Part shown: positions 8,124 through 16,441 of the stretch, piece by piece
Position numbering within the stretch: position 1 is the stretch's first letter
How the letters are laid out: each line of letters begins with the position of its first letter
Assembly: GCF_001613325.1 (NCBI RefSeq)
Contig: NZ_BDCD01000039.1
Span: forward strand, 28,019-92,018
Length of the DNA: 64,000 nucleotides
DNA from: Nocardia yamanashiensis NBRC 100130
GTDB taxonomy: Bacteria; Actinomycetota; Actinomycetes; Mycobacteriales; Mycobacteriaceae
Reading direction: 5' to 3'
Translations under genes and position numbers: made by a program
Notes under the pieces: generated by a model
What the model saw: only the letters and a program-made list of their open reading frames with translations
What the model was told of the DNA's origin: nothing
Database searches by the model: none

Positions 8124-8708
8124 CTAGGCGGCGCCGTTGGCCTGACGCGCGTGGGTGATCACCTTGTCGATGAAGCCGTACTCCAGCGCCTCCTTGGCCG
8201 TGAACCAGCGGTCGCGGTCGGCATCGGCGGTCACCTGCTCGATGGACTTGCCGGTGTGCTGCGCCTGCAGCTCGTTGAGTTCGCGCTTGGTGTAGGCGAA
8301 CTGCTCGGCCTGGATCGCGATATCGGCGGCGGAGCCACCGAGGCCGGCGGACGGCTGGTGCATCATGATGCGCGCGTGCGGCAGGGCGTAGCGCTTGCCC
8401 TTGGTGCCGGCGGCGAGCAGGAACTGGCCCATGGAGGCGCACAGGCCCATGCCGTAGGTGGCGACGTCGCACTCCGACAGCTGCATGGTGTCGTAGATCG
8501 CCATGCCCGCGGTCACCGAACCGCCGGGCGAGTTGATGTAGAGCGAGATGTCCTTGGTCGGATCCTCGGCCGACAGCAGGAGGATCTGGGCACACAGCTT
8601 GTTCGCGATGTCGTCGTCAACCTGAGTGCCCAGGAAGATGATGCGCGAGCTCAGCAGGCGCTCGTACACCGAATCACTGAGGTTCAGACCAGCAGTCGCG
8701 GATGCCAT
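8124..8708 (-). CDS. clpP1: ATP-dependent Clp protease proteolytic subunit ClpP1
   Basis: A 194-residue ClpP. The catalytic Ser92 lies in MGLCASMGQFLLAAG, and His117 in ARIMMHQP. INSPGGSVTAGMAIYDTMQ and DRDRWFTAKEALEYGFID are intact. It is the first gene of the clpP1-clpP2 pair. The ATG at 8708 has AGGGG 5 nt before it; a GTG at 8735 is the alternative. The upstream region holds the trigger factor terminator and a ClgR-like box, suggesting activation by a ClgR-type regulator. Confidence 0.96.
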   Translation of the reverse strand: MASATAGLNLSDSVYERLLSSRIIFLGTQVDDDIANKLCAQILLLSAEDPTKDISLYINSPGGSVTAGMAIYDTMQLSECDVATYGMGLCASMGQFLLAAGTKGKRYALPHARIMMHQPSAGLGGSAADIAIQAEQFAYTKRELNELQAQHTGKSIEQVTADADRDRWFTAKEALEYGFIDKVITHARQANGAA

Positions 8709-8794
8709 CTGCACCCCTGCTCGATGGATTGTCACAGATACCTGCCCTCTCTCAACGGCTCGGTTAACAAGCCCCTACTGATTCGCTGACACAA

Positions 8795-8800
8795 ACCCTA
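8795..8800 (-). promoter_or_regulatory. candidate clpP1 promoter -10 element
   Basis: TAGGGT on the minus strand would place the transcript start near 8788, about 80 nt before clpP1. The -35 position (near 8818-8823) is poor and falls in the trigger factor terminator loop, which would fit an activator-dependent promoter. Inferred from pattern only. Confidence 0.35.
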
Positions 8801-8806
8801 ACGAAA

Positions 8807-8838
8807 CAGGACGGCACCGAACTCCCGGTACCGTCCTG
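8807..8838 (-). terminator. tig: terminator of the trigger factor gene
   Basis: Two 13-nt arms (8807-8819 and 8826-8838) pair with one mismatch around a 6-nt loop. On the minus strand the hairpin is followed by TTTCGTT. It lies 45 nt after the tig stop and separates tig from clpP1. Confidence 0.75.
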
Positions 8839-8841
8839 CTT

Positions 8842-8852
8842 CGCTCACAGCG
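8842..8852. promoter_or_regulatory. ClgR-like box upstream of clpP1
   Basis: CGCTCACAGCG fits the core CGCYNANRGCG of the ClgR consensus described for Corynebacterium. Its reverse complement contains GCTGTGAGC, which recurs twice upstream of the second clpP pair (41363 and 41378). The box is centred about 59 bp before the candidate clpP1 start of transcription. It lies between the tig stop and the tig terminator. Confidence 0.55.
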
Positions 8853-8882
8853 CAAACCTATACCGCGCCGTCTTGATTGCTC

Positions 8883-10292
8883 TTACTTGGCCTCGGCCTC
8901 GGCGGCTTCGGTCGCGTCGGCAACGGTGGCGAGCTCTTCGGCGGACACCTCTTCGGCCTCTTCGGCCGGGTTGCCGAACATCTCGGTGGTGTCCACGGTG
9001 TTGCCGGCGGTGTCGGTGACGGTGGCCGCCACGACGACGCCCGCGAGGGCCTTACCGCGACGCACGTCGGCGAACACGGCGCCGAGCTGGCCGGCCTGCT
9101 GGATCTGCTGGATGAACTGATCCGGCGACATGCCGTAGCGCTGCGCCTGGAAGATGATCCGTTCCATCAGCTCGTCCTGGCCGACCTGGGTGCCCTCGGC
9201 CTCGGCGACGGTGTCCAGCAGCAGCTGGGTCTTGACCGACTTCTCCGCGGCTTCCTTGGTGTCCTTGTCGAACTCCTCGCGGGAGGAGCCCTGCGCCTCG
9301 AGCGCCTCGGCCAGCTTGGCCTCGTCGTGGTCGAAGCCGTGGACGGCGTCGTGCAGCACGGCGTCGATCTCGGCCTGGACGACCTTCTCCGGGAGCGGGA
9401 TGTCGGTGGCCTCGATGAGAGCCTCGAGCACCTTGTCACGGATCTCGCCGGCCTGCTGCACCTTCTTGGCGCGCTCGACGCGGGTCTTCAGGTCGGTCTT
9501 CAGCTCGTCGATGGTGTCGAATTCGCTTGCCAGCTGGGCGAATTCGTCGTCGGCGTCGGGCAGCTCGCGCTCCTTGACCGACTGCACGGTCACGGTGATG
9601 ACGGCGTCCTTGTCGGCGTGCTCGCCGGCGACCAGCTTGGAGGTGAAGTCCTTGGACTCGCCTTCCTTGAGGCCGATCAGGGTCTCGTCCAGGCCCTCGA
9701 TGAGCTGGCCGGAGCCGACCTCGTGGGACAGGCCGGTGGTGGAGGCCTCGGCGACCTCTTCACCGTCGACGGTGGCGGACAGGTCGATGGAGACGAAGTC
9801 GCCGTTCTCGATGGCGCGCTCGACCGGCTTCAGGGTGCCGAAGCGCTGCTGCAGCGAGGTGAGCTGCTCGTCGATGTCGGCGTCGGTGACCTCGATCGGG
9901 TCGACGGTGACGGCGATGGACGAGAACTCCGGCAGGGTGATCTCGGGGCGGACGTCGACCTCGGCGGTGAACGCCAGCTCGTCGCCGTCTTCGATCTTGG
10001 TGATCTCGATCTCGGGCTGGCCGATGACCTTCAGCTCGGTCGAGATGACGGCCTCGCTGTAGCGCTTCGGCAGCACGTCGTTGACGACCTGCTCCAGCAC
10101 GGCGCCACGGCCGACGCGCGCCTCGAGAAGCTTGGCCGGCGCCTTGCCCGGACGGAAGCCGGGGATACGGATCTGCTGAGCGAGCGCCTTGTACGCGCGG
10201 TCGAAGTCCGGCTTGAGCTCCTCGAAGGGCACCTCGACATTGATCCGGACCCGGGTCGGGCTCAGCTGCTCGACGGTGCTCTTCACGGACAT
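8883..10292 (-). CDS. tig: trigger factor, ribosome-associated chaperone
   Basis: A 469-residue trigger factor. The N-terminal ribosome-binding domain ends in the signature GFRPGKAPAKLLEAR. It is followed by the FKBP-like PPIase domain (NGDFVSIDLSATVDG, GLKEGESKDFT) and the long helical C-terminal domain. The tail is acidic and Ala/Glu-rich (AEEAEEVSAEEL), as in other actinobacteria. It binds nascent chains at the ribosome exit. AAGGAG lies 3 nt before the ATG. The gene order tig-clpP1-clpP2-clpX is widely conserved. Confidence 0.98.
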   Translation of the reverse strand: MSVKSTVEQLSPTRVRINVEVPFEELKPDFDRAYKALAQQIRIPGFRPGKAPAKLLEARVGRGAVLEQVVNDVLPKRYSEAVISTELKVIGQPEIEITKIEDGDELAFTAEVDVRPEITLPEFSSIAVTVDPIEVTDADIDEQLTSLQQRFGTLKPVERAIENGDFVSIDLSATVDGEEVAEASTTGLSHEVGSGQLIEGLDETLIGLKEGESKDFTSKLVAGEHADKDAVITVTVQSVKERELPDADDEFAQLASEFDTIDELKTDLKTRVERAKKVQQAGEIRDKVLEALIEATDIPLPEKVVQAEIDAVLHDAVHGFDHDEAKLAEALEAQGSSREEFDKDTKEAAEKSVKTQLLLDTVAEAEGTQVGQDELMERIIFQAQRYGMSPDQFIQQIQQAGQLGAVFADVRRGKALAGVVVAATVTDTAGNTVDTTEMFGNPAEEAEEVSAEELATVADATEAAEAEAK

Positions 10293-10403
10293 GCTCCTTG
10301 TTCGTAGTTCATGGTTGACGTCTAGGTTCCCCCCGAACGCATCCCGACCAGGTTAGTTGACGGGTCGGGAGACCGTGTAACCGGTCACGGCAGCGGGGGG
10401 CGC

Positions 10404-10428
10404 GGCAGCCGGATTCCTCCCGGCTGCC
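10404..10428 (-). terminator. stem-loop downstream of the FKBP gene
   Basis: The arms GGCAGCCGG and CCGGCTGCC form a 9-bp stem with a 7-nt loop, 26 nt after the FKBP stop on the minus strand. It lacks a T tract, so termination is only suggested. Confidence 0.45.
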
Positions 10429-10453
10429 CTGGTACCGCCCGGTTCGAGGGTCG

Positions 10454-10978
10454 CTAACCGACCTTGACGGCGTCGGTGACGAAGACGAGGGTCTCGTTGG
10501 GCTTGATGCCGTTACCACCCTGGCCGTAGCCGAGGTTCGGCGGGATGACGAGCAGGCGGCGGGTGCCCTGCTGCACGCCGACCAGGCCCTGATCCCAGCC
10601 CTTGATGACCTGGCCGCCGCCCAGCGTCAGCGTGAACGGGGTGCCGCGATCGAAGGAGCTGTCCAGCTTCTTCTTGTCCGACCAGGTGACGAGCGTGTAG
10701 TTCATCTTCAGCGGTTGCCCGGCCGCCGCGCCCGGACCGGTGCCGGTCACCAGATCCTTGGTGAACAGCTCGGTGGGCGGCGTGCAGTTGTCCGGAATCG
10801 TGATCTTGGGCGCTTCTCCGAACGCGCCATCGACCTTGATCGAGCACTCCTTGCCATCGGCCTGCGGGAGCGCGACGGTGAACGTCGAGGACTTGTCGCC
10901 GTCGTCGCTGCTGCTCCCGCAGCCCGCCAGCATCAGTCCGGCCGCGAGCGCGGCCCCGATCTTCCCCGCCAAGCGCAT
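10454..10978 (-). CDS. FKBP-type peptidyl-prolyl isomerase lipoprotein
   Basis: A 174-residue protein. Residues 1-20 are a lipoprotein signal peptide ending in the lipobox LAGC (Cys20), so the mature form is anchored on the outer face of the membrane. A Ser/Asp linker leads to an FKBP domain (FDRGTPFTLTLGGGQVIKGW, GLVGVQQGTRRLLVIPP, LGYGQGG), which catalyses prolyl cis-trans isomerisation in exported proteins. The start at 10978 has AGGAG 6 nt upstream and gives a clean signal peptide. The open frame further upstream is very Arg-rich and not coding. Trigger factor, another prolyl isomerase, lies next to it. Confidence 0.92.
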   Translation of the reverse strand: MRLAGKIGAALAAGLMLAGCGSSSDDGDKSSTFTVALPQADGKECSIKVDGAFGEAPKITIPDNCTPPTELFTKDLVTGTGPGAAAGQPLKMNYTLVTWSDKKKLDSSFDRGTPFTLTLGGGQVIKGWDQGLVGVQQGTRRLLVIPPNLGYGQGGNGIKPNETLVFVTDAVKVG

Positions 10979-11291
10979 TCCAGCTCCTGTCCGCCGATGT
11001 GCGGCGCCGGTCAGGTTTGCGACGCCGCGCCGAAACCTACACGCCGGATCACGTTCGCGCCGCGCCGAGGTTGATTCGGCGCTCCGGGCGCGCCGCACGC
11101 ACCGCCGGGCGGGATGCGGCCGAATCGCCGCGGCCGCCGAAATCGGCTCGGCGCGAACGGATCTCGTGCCGACGCGGCACCTTGTTCCGCGCCGGGCATT
11201 GCTCCGGCGGCCATGCCTATCGAGACGCAACGGCCGTGCCGACCGAGACGCAAATTGGTTGCGGCCGCGCGCGACCGTACGCGAGCATCTC
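10979..11291. other. divergent intergenic region between the FKBP gene and hen1
   Basis: I see no gene in these 313 bp. The sequence is very GC-rich and must hold the promoters of both flanking genes. A weak hen1 promoter may be TTGGTT with a 17-nt spacer to TACGCG, ending 8 nt before the hen1 ATG. Confidence 0.4.
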
Positions 11292-13022
11292 ATGATGCTG
11301 TTGACGATTTCTTGTACGCGACCGGAGGACGCCGCCTGGGAGGCGAGCGACCTGGGCTTTCTGCTGCACAAGAATCCCGCGCGCATGCAGCAGTTCGAGC
11401 AGTCCTACGGCGTCGCCCAGGTCTTCTACCCGGAAGCCGGCGCCGGCCGCTGCACCGCCGCTCTCCTGCTGGAAATCGACCCGGTCCGCCTGGTACGCGG
11501 AAAGTCCAAGGGCCACCAGGAATTCAGCCTCGGCCAGTACGTGAACGACCGCCCCTACGCGGCGTCCTCGCTGCTGGCGGTGGCCATCTCCACGGTGTTC
11601 GGCAGCGCCCTGCACGGCCGCTGCAAGCAGCGCCCCGAACTCGCTGAGACCGCCCTTCCCCTCCATATCGAACTCCCGGCCGTCCCGTGCAAGGGCGGCC
11701 CCGAGTCCGCCGAACGCGTCTTCGCGCCGCTCGGCTGGCAGGTCACCGCCACTCCCCTGCCCTTGGACCCGGCCTTCCCGGAATGGGGCGACTCCCATTA
11801 CGTGGCAATGGAACTCACCGGCACCCTGCGACTGTCGGACGCCCTCTCCCACCTGTACGTCCTGCTCCCCGTCCTCGACGGCAGCAAGCACTACTTCCTG
11901 GACGAAACCGAGATCGACAAACTGCTCCGCGTCGGCGAGACCTGGCTGCCGGTGCACCCGGAACGCGAATGGATCACCCGCCGCTACCTGACGCGCCGCC
12001 ACTCCCTGGTCCGCACGGCACTTGCCCGCCTGGCGGAACTCGACGACACCGACCCGGAAGAACTGGGCGCGGTCGAGATCGACTACCTCGACGACGAGAC
12101 CTCGGCGGAAACAGCCCCCGCCGCGACCGCGCGGAACGGATCTGCTCATGCGGCGGGGCCCGCGCGGCATTCCTACCCGGAATCGCTTCCGGCCGTCGAC
12201 AACTCGCACGAGCCAGTGTCCACCTGGAATACGCCCGTCGAGACGGCGGCCAGGTCCGAGCGGCCTACAGGTGACCGGCTCCTCTCGCCGACCGATCCGT
12301 CCGACGCGGAATCCGCCTCCGGAGTAGCGGATTCGGCTCCCGAGAGCGGCGTGAGTGCGCCGACCGCGGGTGATGGGCAGCGGCAGCCGTCGTTGGCGGT
12401 GTTGCGGAAGGCGGCGGTGATCGCGGCGTTGCGAGCTACCGGGGCGGCGCGGGTGCTCGATCTCGGGTGTGGTGAGGGTGCGCTGTTGCGAGAACTGGTG
12501 GCGGACCGGACATTCGCGGAGATCGTGGGGGTCGACGTGTCGATGCGGGCGTTGCATATCGCGCAGCGGCGGCTGCGGCGGTTGCCGGAGTGGCAGTCGC
12601 GTCGGGTGACGTTGCGGCAGGGGGCGCTGACGTATACCGATGCCTCGTTGCGGGGGTTCGATGCGGCGGTGCTGATGGAGGTGATCGAGCATGTGGATCA
12701 GTCGCGGTTGAGTGCGCTCGAGCACGCTGTATTCGGTTCGGCCGCACCGGGAGCGGTGATCGTCACGACGCCGAACGGGGAGTACAACGCGCTGTACGAA
12801 GGTCTGGCGCCGGGGACGTTCCGGCATGCGGATCACCGGTTCGAGTGGAGCCGTGCGGAATTCGCGGAGTGGGCGCATCGGGTGGCCGCGACGTACGGGT
12901 ACCGCGTGCGGTTCGAACCGGTCGGGGCGATCGACGAAAAACTGGGCGCGCCTACGCAGTTGGCGGTGTTCGGCAAAGGTAGTGAGCAGGGGAACGACAG
13001 CGATGAGAAGGGGGCCGCGTAA
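11292..13022 (+). CDS. hen1: 3'-terminal RNA ribose 2'-O-methyltransferase Hen1
   Basis: A 576-residue bacterial Hen1. Residues 1-265 form the N-terminal domain that contacts Pnkp (LGFLLHKNPARMQ, YVNDRPYAASSLLAVA, KHYFLDETEIDKLL). Residues about 268-365 are a low-complexity linker rich in Ala, Ser and Pro, longer than I expect for the family. The methyltransferase domain follows, with the SAM site VLDLGCGEGALL and Mn2+ ligands Glu463, Glu466 and His467 (MEVIEHVD), plus probably His515. It methylates the 2'-OH at the 3' end of cut RNA before ligation, so the repaired site resists a second cut. Its stop overlaps the pnkp start (TAATG). Two ATGs, at 11292 and 11295, are possible starts. Confidence 0.95.
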   Translation: MMLLTISCTRPEDAAWEASDLGFLLHKNPARMQQFEQSYGVAQVFYPEAGAGRCTAALLLEIDPVRLVRGKSKGHQEFSLGQYVNDRPYAASSLLAVAISTVFGSALHGRCKQRPELAETALPLHIELPAVPCKGGPESAERVFAPLGWQVTATPLPLDPAFPEWGDSHYVAMELTGTLRLSDALSHLYVLLPVLDGSKHYFLDETEIDKLLRVGETWLPVHPEREWITRRYLTRRHSLVRTALARLAELDDTDPEELGAVEIDYLDDETSAETAPAATARNGSAHAAGPARHSYPESLPAVDNSHEPVSTWNTPVETAARSERPTGDRLLSPTDPSDAESASGVADSAPESGVSAPTAGDGQRQPSLAVLRKAAVIAALRATGAARVLDLGCGEGALLRELVADRTFAEIVGVDVSMRALHIAQRRLRRLPEWQSRRVTLRQGALTYTDASLRGFDAAVLMEVIEHVDQSRLSALEHAVFGSAAPGAVIVTTPNGEYNALYEGLAPGTFRHADHRFEWSRAEFAEWAHRVAATYGYRVRFEPVGAIDEKLGAPTQLAVFGKGSEQGNDSDEKGAA

Positions 13023-15601
13023 TGGCTGAGCTGTCCATTCCGGTGCTGTCGCTGGTCGTATTGATCGGCAGCAGCGGGTCGGGGAAGTCGACGTTCGCGC
13101 ACAAGCACTTCCGGTCCACGGCGGTGCTGTCCTCGGACGGGTATCGCGGGATCGTCAGCGATGACGAGAACGATCAGAGCGCCACGCAGGACGCGTTCGA
13201 CCTGCTGCATCACGTGGCCGGGGTGCGGTTGCGGCGGGGGCTGCGCACGGTGGTGGACGCCACCAATGTGCAGCCGAAGGCGCGGCAGGCGCTGATCGAC
13301 CTGGCGCGGGCGCACGATGTGCTGCCGGTGGCGATCGTCCTCGATGTGCCGGATCAGGTGTGCATCGAGCGCAATGCCGCGCGGGCCGAGCGCGCTCACC
13401 TGGGCGCGCACGTGGTGACGCGCCAGCAGCGGGATCTGCGGCGCAGCCTGAAATTCCTGGAGCGCGAGGGCTTCCGGAAGGTGCACGTGCTGCGCGGGCT
13501 CGAGGAGATCGAGGCCGCGACCATCACCGACGAGCGGCTGTGGAACGACAAGAGCGACCTGACCGGCCCGTTCGATGTGATCGGCGATGTGCACGGCTGC
13601 CGGTCCGAACTCGAGACGCTGCTGGGCGAACTCGGGTACGCGGTGGAACGCGACGGCGACGGGCGTGCGGTGAACGCACGGCACCCGGAGGGCCGGACCG
13701 CCGTGTTCGTCGGCGATCTGGTGGATCGCGGGCCGGACACCCCGGGCGTGCTGCGCCTGGTCATGGGGATGGTGAACAACGGAAACGCCCTGTGCGTCAC
13801 CGGCAATCACGAATTCAAGCTGGTGCGCGCGCTGGACGGCCGCAAGGTCAAGGTGGCGCACGGCCTGGCCGAATCCCTCGCACAGTTCGAGCACGAGGAC
13901 GCCGACTTCCGCAAGACCGCCCACGAGTTCATGCGCTCGCTGGTCAGCCACTACGTGCTCGACGGCGGTCAGCTGGTCGTCGCGCACGCGGGCCTGAAGG
14001 AGCAGTACCACGGCCGCGCGTCCGGCCGGGTGCGCGAATTCGCCATGTACGGCGAATCCACCGGCGAGACCGACGAATACGGCCTGCCGGTGCGCTACCC
14101 GTGGGCCAACGACTATCGCGGCAAGGCGCTGGTGCTCTACGGCCACACGCCGATGACCAACCTGGTGTGGGTGAACAACACGCTGTGCCTGGACACCGGC
14201 GTGGTGTTCGGCGGGCAGCTGTCGGCGCTGCGCTATCCGGAGCGGGAACCGGTCTCGGTGCCCGCCGAACAGGTCTGGTACGAACCGACCCGGCCGTTGC
14301 AGCCGGCCACGCTGGTGCCGGGAACCGGTGTGGTGCACCGGGATCCGGGCGTGCTGGATCTGGACGACGTGACCGGCCGCCGGGTGGTGGAGACCCGCCA
14401 CCTGGGCCGGGTGAGCGTGCAGGAGGACGCGGCGAGCGCGGCCCTGGAAGTGATGAGCCGCTTCGCGGTGGACCCGCGCTGGCTGGTGTACCTCCCGCCG
14501 ACCATGTCGCCGTGCGCGACCTCGCAGCGCGACGGATACCTCGAATATCCCGAGCAGGCGTTCGAGTACTACCGCTCCGAGGGCGTGGACACCGTGGTGT
14601 GCGAGGAGAAGCACATGGGTTCGCGTGCGGTGGTGGTGGTTTCGCGCTCGGCCGACGTGGCGCGGGATCGCTTCGGCATCGACGACGGCAGCACGGGCGC
14701 GGTGTACACCCGTACCGGCCGCCCGTTCTTCGATGCCCCGGCGCAGACCGAAGCGCTGCTGGCGCGCGTCCGCACGGCTGTCGAAAAGGCCGGTCTGTTC
14801 GATGAACTCGGCACCGACTGGCTGGTTCTCGATACCGAGCTGATGCCGTGGTCGGCCAAGGCGCTCGGGTTGCTGCGCACCCAGTACGCGGCGGTCGGCG
14901 CGGCGGCGCGCGCCTCCCTCGGTGCGGCCGCGAACGCGCTGGCCGCAGCCGCCGAAAGAGGCCTGGACGTCAGCGATCTCGCTGCCCGCACCGCCGCCCG
15001 GCGCGCCGACGCGGACGCCTTCACCACCGCGTACGGCCATTACTGCTGGCCGACCCAGGGTTTGGACGGCGTACGGCTCGCCCCCTTCCAGCTGCTGGCC
15101 GGGCAGGGCGCGAATTACGCCGTGCGCGAACACAACTGGCACCTCGAACAGATCGACCGGTTGGTAGCCGCCGACCCCGACCTCTTCACGCCCACCCGGC
15201 GCGTGCTGGTCGACCTCGCGGATGCCGACAGCGAAGCTGTAGCAACCGCTTGGTGGGAATCACTCACCGCGGCGGGCGGCGAAGGCATGGTCGTCAAACC
15301 GGTCGGTTCCCTGGTCACCGGCACCGGCACCCGCAGCGGCCGCCCGGTCCAGCCGGGCGTGAAATGCCGTGGCCCGGAATACCTCCGGATCATCTACGGC
15401 CCGGAATACCTGCGCCCGGAGAACCTCACCCGCCTGCGTCAGCGCGGCCTCGGCGGCAAGCGTTCCCTCGCGCTGCGCGAATACGCCCTGGGCCTGGAAT
15501 CCCTGGACCGTTTCGTCGACGCGGAACCCTTGTGGCGAGTCCACGAAGCCGTCTTCGCAGTCCTCGCGCTGGAGACGGAACCGGTAGACCCCCGCCTCTG
15601 A
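13022..15601 (+). CDS. pnkp: polynucleotide kinase-phosphatase-ligase Pnkp (RNA repair)
   Basis: An 859-residue three-domain RNA end-healing enzyme. Residues 1-170 are the 5'-kinase with P-loop GSSGSGKST (Lys22, Ser23). Residues about 180-480 are a calcineurin-type 2',3'-phosphatase with DVHG (Asp189, His191), GDLVDRG and GNHE. Residues about 490-859 are a ligase-like adenylyltransferase with Lys530 in EEKHMGSRAVV as nucleotide acceptor. Positions match the well-studied Clostridium thermocellum protein. With Hen1 it repairs RNA cut by ribotoxins: it phosphorylates 5' ends, removes 3' phosphates and seals. The ATG overlaps the hen1 stop by 1 nt, indicating one operon. Confidence 0.97.
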   Translation: MAELSIPVLSLVVLIGSSGSGKSTFAHKHFRSTAVLSSDGYRGIVSDDENDQSATQDAFDLLHHVAGVRLRRGLRTVVDATNVQPKARQALIDLARAHDVLPVAIVLDVPDQVCIERNAARAERAHLGAHVVTRQQRDLRRSLKFLEREGFRKVHVLRGLEEIEAATITDERLWNDKSDLTGPFDVIGDVHGCRSELETLLGELGYAVERDGDGRAVNARHPEGRTAVFVGDLVDRGPDTPGVLRLVMGMVNNGNALCVTGNHEFKLVRALDGRKVKVAHGLAESLAQFEHEDADFRKTAHEFMRSLVSHYVLDGGQLVVAHAGLKEQYHGRASGRVREFAMYGESTGETDEYGLPVRYPWANDYRGKALVLYGHTPMTNLVWVNNTLCLDTGVVFGGQLSALRYPEREPVSVPAEQVWYEPTRPLQPATLVPGTGVVHRDPGVLDLDDVTGRRVVETRHLGRVSVQEDAASAALEVMSRFAVDPRWLVYLPPTMSPCATSQRDGYLEYPEQAFEYYRSEGVDTVVCEEKHMGSRAVVVVSRSADVARDRFGIDDGSTGAVYTRTGRPFFDAPAQTEALLARVRTAVEKAGLFDELGTDWLVLDTELMPWSAKALGLLRTQYAAVGAAARASLGAAANALAAAAERGLDVSDLAARTAARRADADAFTTAYGHYCWPTQGLDGVRLAPFQLLAGQGANYAVREHNWHLEQIDRLVAADPDLFTPTRRVLVDLADADSEAVATAWWESLTAAGGEGMVVKPVGSLVTGTGTRSGRPVQPGVKCRGPEYLRIIYGPEYLRPENLTRLRQRGLGGKRSLALREYALGLESLDRFVDAEPLWRVHEAVFAVLALETEPVDPRL

Positions 15602-15746
15602 CCCCACCCCCATCCCGCCATCCCGAGCTCACCCTCCCACCGCCATCCCGGCTCACCCCCACCGTCATCCCGGCATGTTCTTAGCCGGGATCCACACAGC
15701 GCTGACGTGTGGATTCCGGCCAAAAGCGCGCCGGAATGACGGGGGT
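15602..15746. repeat. compound palindromic intergenic repeat
   Basis: From 15662 to 15742 the sequence is a nested palindrome: CCGTCATCCCGGC, a short spacer, GCCGGGATCCACAC, then GTGTGGATTCCGGC, a spacer, and GCCGGAATGACGG. Each half is itself a hairpin, and the two halves pair with each other. Shorter CCATCCCG words precede it (15612-15660). It resembles REP- or MITE-like elements that share a GTCATTCC core. It separates pnkp from the convergent NUDIX gene and may also act as a terminator. Confidence 0.75.
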
Positions 15747-15752
15747 GCACGC

Positions 15753-16229
15753 TCAGTCGTTCAGGTACTGGACGAGACGGTCCAGGAAGGGGCGCTGGCC
15801 TTTGCCCAGCTTTTCGTGGGCGACGTCGGGCGTGAACCATTCGGCTCGGTCTATTTCAGGGAATTGGGCAATTCGCCCGGAGCGGGGCGGCCATTCCATG
15901 TCGAAGGTGCCGGGAACCACGTCCGCGGGATCGAGGTCGCCTTCGACGGCCCAGATCGTGACTTCCTTACGGCTGCTTCCGCTCCCGTATTGCACATTGC
16001 CGAGCGGAATCCAGTCGCCGTCGGGGACGGGCAGGCCCAGTTCCTCGGTGAATTCGCGGCGGGCGGCGGCTTGCAGGCCGTCGTCCGCCGGATCGTATTC
16101 GCCTTTCGGGATGGACCAGGCCGAGGCGTCCTTCTTCGCCCAGAGCGGCCCGCCCATGTGGCCGAGCAGTACTTCCAAGTCGGGGGATCGGCGAAACAGC
16201 AGTACGCCCGCGCTGTACCTGAGACTCAT
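15753..16229 (-). CDS. NUDIX hydrolase
   Basis: A 158-residue NUDIX protein. The catalytic half of the motif, REFTEELGL, is intact. The first half, PKGEYDPADDGLQAAAR, carries Asp for the first Glu and one extra residue compared with the usual spacing, so the box is slightly atypical. The sequence SAGVLLFRR and AWSIPKGEY identify a subfamily of small phosphohydrolases acting on nucleoside-diphosphate-linked compounds. The exact substrate is unknown. It faces pnkp tail to tail across the palindromic repeat. Confidence 0.88.
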   Translation of the reverse strand: MSLRYSAGVLLFRRSPDLEVLLGHMGGPLWAKKDASAWSIPKGEYDPADDGLQAAARREFTEELGLPVPDGDWIPLGNVQYGSGSSRKEVTIWAVEGDLDPADVVPGTFDMEWPPRSGRIAQFPEIDRAEWFTPDVAHEKLGKGQRPFLDRLVQYLND

Positions 16230-16441
16230 TCCCGGCAGTCTGCCGCGTTCGGGTTACGCGCGCACACTCCGGACGCTAGAGTTGGCGACGCTTCGGCAAA
16301 CCACAGGGCGGGATCATTTATCGATAAACGCCCGATAATTTCCGGCGGATCCTGGGGGACCGAAAGGGAATCGGCCCCCGCGCGTTCCATTAAGCTCCAG
16401 CGGTTGGATCTGCCCACACCTGATGACGGATTGGATACCGC

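Noticed and set aside
8877..10307. 476-codon frame opposite tig
   Set aside because: Antisense shadow of a GC-rich gene; Leu/Gly/Asp-rich with no domain.
12833..15142. 769-codon minus-strand frame over pnkp
   Set aside because: Shadow of pnkp; His/Arg-rich, no start signal or domain.
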